From NCBI GenBank assembly GCA_018716365.1, contig DVKA01000232.1:1-16726 (forward strand): a stretch of 16,726 nt of DNA, in the 5' to 3' direction. The DNA is from Candidatus Caccocola faecipullorum (GTDB taxonomy: Bacteria > Synergistota > Synergistia > Synergistales > Synergistaceae). Each line of letters opens with the position of its first letter. Within the stretch, counting starts at the first letter, position 1. Positions 13,539 to 16,726 of the stretch are shown here, piece by piece. The translations under genes and the position numbers were made by a program. The notes beneath the pieces were generated by a model. It saw only the letters and a program-made list of their open reading frames with translations. It was not told the DNA's origin and searched no databases.

Positions 13539-15651
13539 AGAAATACAGACATTCGGACGGCAGGAGCAGCTCTTCGCGGGGAACGGCGAATCGACCGACC
13601 TCGCGCTGATGGTAGACGCTCTCGCACAGGAAGAGCGCTCGCCGTGGGACGCGAGCCGCATCCGCGACGCGCTGATGGTGGAGGCGGGTACCGACCCCGC
13701 GACGGCCGAGAGCATCGCGCTCGAAGTTGAAGAAGATTTGTTAAAGTACGGGCGCACGAAGGTGACGACCTCGATAATCCGCGAGATGGTCAACGTCAAG
13801 CTCTTCCAGCGCGGCCTCGACGCGAAGCTCGCCGACCACTCGCGCATAGGCCTTCCAGTCCACGACCTCGAAACGATGATGTTCAACAAGAACAAGGAAA
13901 ACAGCAACACGAGCCACAACCCCGAGTCGATAAACCTCTCGATTGCGGAGATGGTGCTCAAGGAATACGCGCTGACGAAAGTTTTCTCGCGCGACGTCGC
14001 CGACGCGCACCTCAAGGGCGACATCCACCTGCACGACCTCGGCATGGTCAACCGCCCCTACTGCTCGGGGCAGAGCGTCGCCTATCCCGCGCGCTACGGC
14101 CTCAACATCCCCTCGATAACGAGCGTCTCGAACCCCGCGAAGCACGCCGACGTCCTGCTCGCGCACATGCTCAAGATGACCTCCGTGCTCCAGAACCACT
14201 TCGCGGGCGCGATCGGCTGGGATGCGGTAAATATGTTCTTCGCGCCCTACACCGTCGGCTGGAATTACGAGCAGTACCGCCAGCTCGCGCAGCAGCTCAT
14301 ATTCGAGTTCAACCAGCTTGCGGGAGGCCGCGGCGGACAGGTCGCCTTCACCGACATCAACCTCTACTATGAAATCCCGAACCACTTCCGCGACGTGCCC
14401 GCGATAGGGCCGGGCGGAAAATTCACCGGCAAGACATACGCCGACTACGCGCCTGAGGCGAAGATGTTCCTGCGCGCGCTCTTCGACGTCTACATGAGCG
14501 GCGACAGCCGCGGGCAGCCCTTCTTTTTCCCGAAGCCGCTGCTCCACATCACCGACTACTTCTTCAAGGAAGAGGGCTGGGAGGAATTCCTCAACCTCGC
14601 CTGCACGCTCTCGTCCGAAAAGGGCAACACATATTTCGTATTCGACCGCGGCGGCGTCGCAAAGCTCTCCGAGTGCTGCCGCCTCTCCTTCGAGCTTACG
14701 CCCGAGGACCTTGACGAAGCCAAGCACCCGTGGAAGATGCGCTACTGCGCGCTCCAGAACGTCACGCTGAACCTGCCGCGCGCAGCATACCGCGCCGCGG
14801 GCGACGACGAACTGCTCTTCGACATAATCGACGAGGAGATGGAGCTTGCGGCGAAGGCGCACCTCCAGAAGCGCGCTTTCATAAAGAGCATACTCGACCT
14901 CGGCGAGAAAGGGCCGCTTGCGGCGCTCTGCGTCTCGCACGACGACGAGCCGTACCTGCGTATGCGCAAGGCGAGCCACCTCATAGGCATACTCGGCCTC
15001 AACGAGATGGTGCAGGCGATGACCGGCAGCCAGCTCCACGAAAGCGAGGAGGCCGCCACGCTCGGCCGCGCCGTCATACAGTACATGGATCTCAAGTGCC
15101 AGCAGCTCTCCGAGCGGCTCGGCCTCAAAATCGTACTGGAACAGACGCCCGCGGAGAGCACCGCGCTGCGCTTCGCGAAGCTCGACCTCCGCGCCTACCC
15201 CGACGTTGCGAAGAAATACGTCAAGGGCGACATGGAAAGCGGCGAGATATACTACACGAACAGCACGCACCTCAATTACAGGCTCGCACAGGACCCGATA
15301 GACAAGGTCGTGCGCGAGGGCGAGCTGCACCCGATGATAAAGGCCGGAGCTATCACGCACGTCTGGATGGGCGAGCACAAGCCCGACCCGAAGGCGCTCG
15401 CCTCGTTCGTAATAAAGACCTTCAGGCACTCGGAGAACGCGCAGGTCGCCTTCAGCCCCGAGTTCACGATATGCAACGAATGCAGCCACATGGAGCGCGG
15501 GCTGCGCGACCACTGCGAGCTCTGCGGCTCGGAAGACGTGGACGGCATCACGCGCGTCACGGGCTATTTCACGCGCACGTCGTCGTGGAACGCCGGAAAG
15601 CGCGGCGAGCTCAAAGACCGCGCGCGCACGCCCGTAGGGGCCGCGAAGTAA
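13531..15651 (+). CDS. nrdD: Anaerobic (class III) ribonucleoside-triphosphate reductase NrdD
   Basis: A 706-residue glycyl-radical enzyme that reduces ribonucleotides to deoxyribonucleotides without oxygen. The body carries the conserved stretch NKNKENSNTSHNPES and a DIHLHDLG motif. The C-terminal zinc site has Cys648, Cys651, Cys662 and Cys665, and is followed by the glycyl-radical loop RVTGYFTRTSSWNAGK with Gly678 as the probable radical site. The N-terminal region (about 35-95) looks like an ATP-cone that keeps the later helices (VTTSIIREMVN) but lacks the usual KRDG-type first strands. ATG 13531 overlaps the nrdR end and follows AAGGAGG (13515-13521) at 9 bases. Its activase is encoded 12 bases downstream. 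A reductant subtype (formate or thioredoxin-type) cannot be assigned by eye. Confidence 0.95.
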   Translation: MDKEIQTFGRQEQLFAGNGESTDLALMVDALAQEERSPWDASRIRDALMVEAGTDPATAESIALEVEEDLLKYGRTKVTTSIIREMVNVKLFQRGLDAKLADHSRIGLPVHDLETMMFNKNKENSNTSHNPESINLSIAEMVLKEYALTKVFSRDVADAHLKGDIHLHDLGMVNRPYCSGQSVAYPARYGLNIPSITSVSNPAKHADVLLAHMLKMTSVLQNHFAGAIGWDAVNMFFAPYTVGWNYEQYRQLAQQLIFEFNQLAGGRGGQVAFTDINLYYEIPNHFRDVPAIGPGGKFTGKTYADYAPEAKMFLRALFDVYMSGDSRGQPFFFPKPLLHITDYFFKEEGWEEFLNLACTLSSEKGNTYFVFDRGGVAKLSECCRLSFELTPEDLDEAKHPWKMRYCALQNVTLNLPRAAYRAAGDDELLFDIIDEEMELAAKAHLQKRAFIKSILDLGEKGPLAALCVSHDDEPYLRMRKASHLIGILGLNEMVQAMTGSQLHESEEAATLGRAVIQYMDLKCQQLSERLGLKIVLEQTPAESTALRFAKLDLRAYPDVAKKYVKGDMESGEIYYTNSTHLNYRLAQDPIDKVVREGELHPMIKAGAITHVWMGEHKPDPKALASFVIKTFRHSENAQVAFSPEFTICNECSHMERGLRDHCELCGSEDVDGITRVTGYFTRTSSWNAGKRGELKDRARTPVGAAK

Positions 15652-15663
15652 AGCGCGCAAAAA

Positions 15664-16350
15664 ATGGAAAAAGAAATAGATTTCGCGGCGGGGGGATACC
15701 TCCCCGCCTCTTTTTTAGACTGGGAGGCGCACCTCTGCGCCGTGATATTTTGCCTCGGCTGCAACTTCCGCTGCCCGTGGTGCCACAACGGCGAACTCGC
15801 GCTTGGCCGCGGAGAGAGGCTCGGCCTCGCCGCGATTCTCGCGGATATTAAAAGGCGCGCCGCCTTCCTCGACGGCGTGGTGATAAGCGGCGGCGAGCCG
15901 ACGCTGCAGCCCGGCCTGCCCGACCTCGCGCGCGAGATAACCGCGCTCGGCCTTCCCGTAAAGCTCGACACAAACGGCTCGCGCCCCGAAGTTATAGAAA
16001 TGCTTCTGAACGAAGGGCTCGTCGAACAGATAGCGATGGACGTAAAAGCCCCGCTAGACGCCGCATCCTACGAACGGCTGACCGGAACGCGCGTGAATGT
16101 CGAAAAAATCCGCAGCTCGATGGAACTCATCAAAAACCGCGCGCCCTCGTACGAATTCCGCACCACATACGTCCCCGCGCTGCATTCGCGCGAAGACCTC
16201 CTGACGCTGCGCGAAACCCTGCGCGGCGAACCGTGGCGCGTCCAGTGCTTCAAGCCCAACAATTGCCTCGACGAAAAATTCCTCGCCGCCGAAGCCGCAA
16301 CTCCCGAAAAATTAAAAAAAATACTGCCGGATACGCAGGTGCGGGGCTGA
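15664..16350 (+). CDS. nrdG: Anaerobic ribonucleotide reductase activating protein (radical SAM)
   Basis: A 228-residue radical-SAM protein. The [4Fe-4S] cluster motif CxxxCxxC is Cys33, Cys37 and Cys40 (CNFRCPWCHNG), with the SAM-binding GGEPT at 76-80 and the DTNG strand after it (100-103 region). With nrdD immediately upstream (12-base gap) its role is to abstract the hydrogen that makes the glycyl radical on NrdD. It is longer than E. coli NrdG (about 154 residues) and resembles the NrdG2/PFL-activase-like group common in strict anaerobes. No clear ribosome site precedes the ATG, so translation probably depends on nrdD translation. No hairpin terminator is visible after the stop. Confidence 0.92.
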   Translation: MEKEIDFAAGGYLPASFLDWEAHLCAVIFCLGCNFRCPWCHNGELALGRGERLGLAAILADIKRRAAFLDGVVISGGEPTLQPGLPDLAREITALGLPVKLDTNGSRPEVIEMLLNEGLVEQIAMDVKAPLDAASYERLTGTRVNVEKIRSSMELIKNRAPSYEFRTTYVPALHSREDLLTLRETLRGEPWRVQCFKPNNCLDEKFLAAEAATPEKLKKILPDTQVRG

Positions 16351-16375
16351 AATTTATAAAAAGATAAGTTATAAT
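16347..16375 (+). promoter_or_regulatory. Promoter of the Liv-type binding-protein gene
   Basis: CTGAAA (16347-16352, 4 of 6 matches to the -35 consensus), a 17-base spacer and a perfect TATAAT (16370-16375). It begins at the very end of nrdG. The expected start is near 16382, about 34 bases before the ATG. Confidence 0.7.
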
Positions 16376-16415
16376 TTCCGACATATTCATTTTCTCATAG
16401 AAGAGGGGATTTTGT

Positions 16416-16726
16416 ATGAAGGTAGCCAAACGGTTTGCACTCGCTCTAGCGGTCGTATTTGCTGCGGCAGGAATCGCCGCTGCGGCGGAGACTGTCAAGA
16501 TAGGCGTATATCTGCCTATCACCGGCGGAAACGCGGTCGGCGGACAGCTTGAGCTCGACGGCGTGAATCTTGCGCACAAGCAGTACCCCGAAGTAGACGG
16601 CAAGAAGATCGAGCTCGTCGTAGTCGACAACAAGAGCGACAAGGTCGAGGCGGCGAACGCCGTCAAGCGTCTCATCGAGCGTGAGAAAGTCTGCGCGATA
16701 ATCGGTACATACGGTTCGTCGCTTGC
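16416..16726 (+). CDS. livJ: Branched-chain amino-acid ABC transporter substrate-binding protein (N-terminal part)
   Basis: 103 codons run off the window edge. Residues 1-24 form a signal peptide: basic MKVAKR, a hydrophobic Ala/Val core and an AAA cleavage site before ETVKIGVYLP. The mature start ETVKIGVYLPITGGNAVGGQLELDG and the later VVVDNKSD and IIGTYGSS match the LivJ/LivK-type periplasmic binding fold (peripla_BP_6), in which the first lobe binds the amino acid backbone. ATG 16416 is preceded by GAGGGG (16403-16408) at 7 bases and by a good promoter at 16347-16375, so it starts a new operon. Whether it feeds the LivGF ATPases at the other edge of the window or a second transporter cannot be told here. 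Confidence 0.9.
   Translation, partial: MKVAKRFALALAVVFAAAGIAAAAETVKIGVYLPITGGNAVGGQLELDGVNLAHKQYPEVDGKKIELVVVDNKSDKVEAANAVKRLIEREKVCAIIGTYGSSL

Noticed and set aside
13741..15660. Very long open frame (639 codons) on the strand opposite nrdD
   Set aside because: A shadow frame caused by high G+C codon bias. It is rich in Arg/Val/Glu/Leu runs with no domain, while nrdD on the other strand is unambiguous.
14730..15851. Plus-strand 373-codon frame overlapping nrdD and nrdG
   Set aside because: Arg/Ala/Pro-rich shadow of nrdD in another frame, with no recognisable domain or ribosome site.

Overview
The window looks like a chromosomal segment of a high-G+C, strictly anaerobic, amino-acid-fermenting bacterium. 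The best guess is a member of the Synergistota (Cloacibacillus/Synergistes-like). The grounds are: branched-chain amino-acid (Liv-type) ABC transporter genes at both edges; an oxygen-sensitive class III ribonucleotide reductase (nrdD/nrdG) under NrdR; an Etf-linked FAD dehydrogenase; a D-serine ammonia-lyase; and heavy use of the Ile codon ATA despite G+C-rich codons elsewhere. The phylum is an inference from memory of such genomes, not something I could test.

Layout. (1) 1-953: the end of livG, then livF and a strong terminator. (2) 1071-4155: an accessory stretch with an unrecognised 466-residue protein, a DUF4304-like protein, a set of gene relics created by a partial tandem duplication, and a more A+T-rich unrecognised 195-residue protein. 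(3) 4322-6449: a zinc-ribbon protein behind an extended -10 promoter, then prmA and rsmE, two translation-apparatus methyltransferases with overlapping frames. (4) 6502-7541: an lrgA/lrgB membrane pair, followed by about 480 bases of noncoding, A+T-rich, inverted-repeat-rich DNA. (5) 8024-11267, minus strand: etfB, etfA and a GlcD-type FAD dehydrogenase, in the order of the lctBCD lactate dehydrogenase/Etf operon and joined by ATGA overlaps. Divergent from it lies dsdA (11554-12891). (6) 13000-16350: nrdR, nrdD and nrdG, preceded by a promoter with a pair of NrdR-box-like sites. (7) 16416-end: the start of a Liv-type periplasmic binding protein with its own promoter.

Working together. The liv genes import branched-chain or related amino acids. 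DsdA makes pyruvate and ammonia from D-serine. The dehydrogenase/Etf complex probably interconverts a 2-hydroxyacid such as lactate with its 2-oxoacid such as pyruvate. LrgA/LrgB relatives include pyruvate and glycolate carriers. Regions 4 and 5 may therefore form a pyruvate/2-hydroxyacid module, though this is inference from context. The nrd genes supply deoxynucleotides under anaerobic conditions and appear autoregulated by NrdR.

The least explained part is region 2. An imperfect direct repeat (2352-2542 versus 3333-3524) shows that a gene pair was duplicated in tandem and then mostly deleted, leaving a C-terminal relic, an N-terminal relic and a possible chimeric reading frame. It is the best candidate for an undescribed system, but I see no motif that tells its function.
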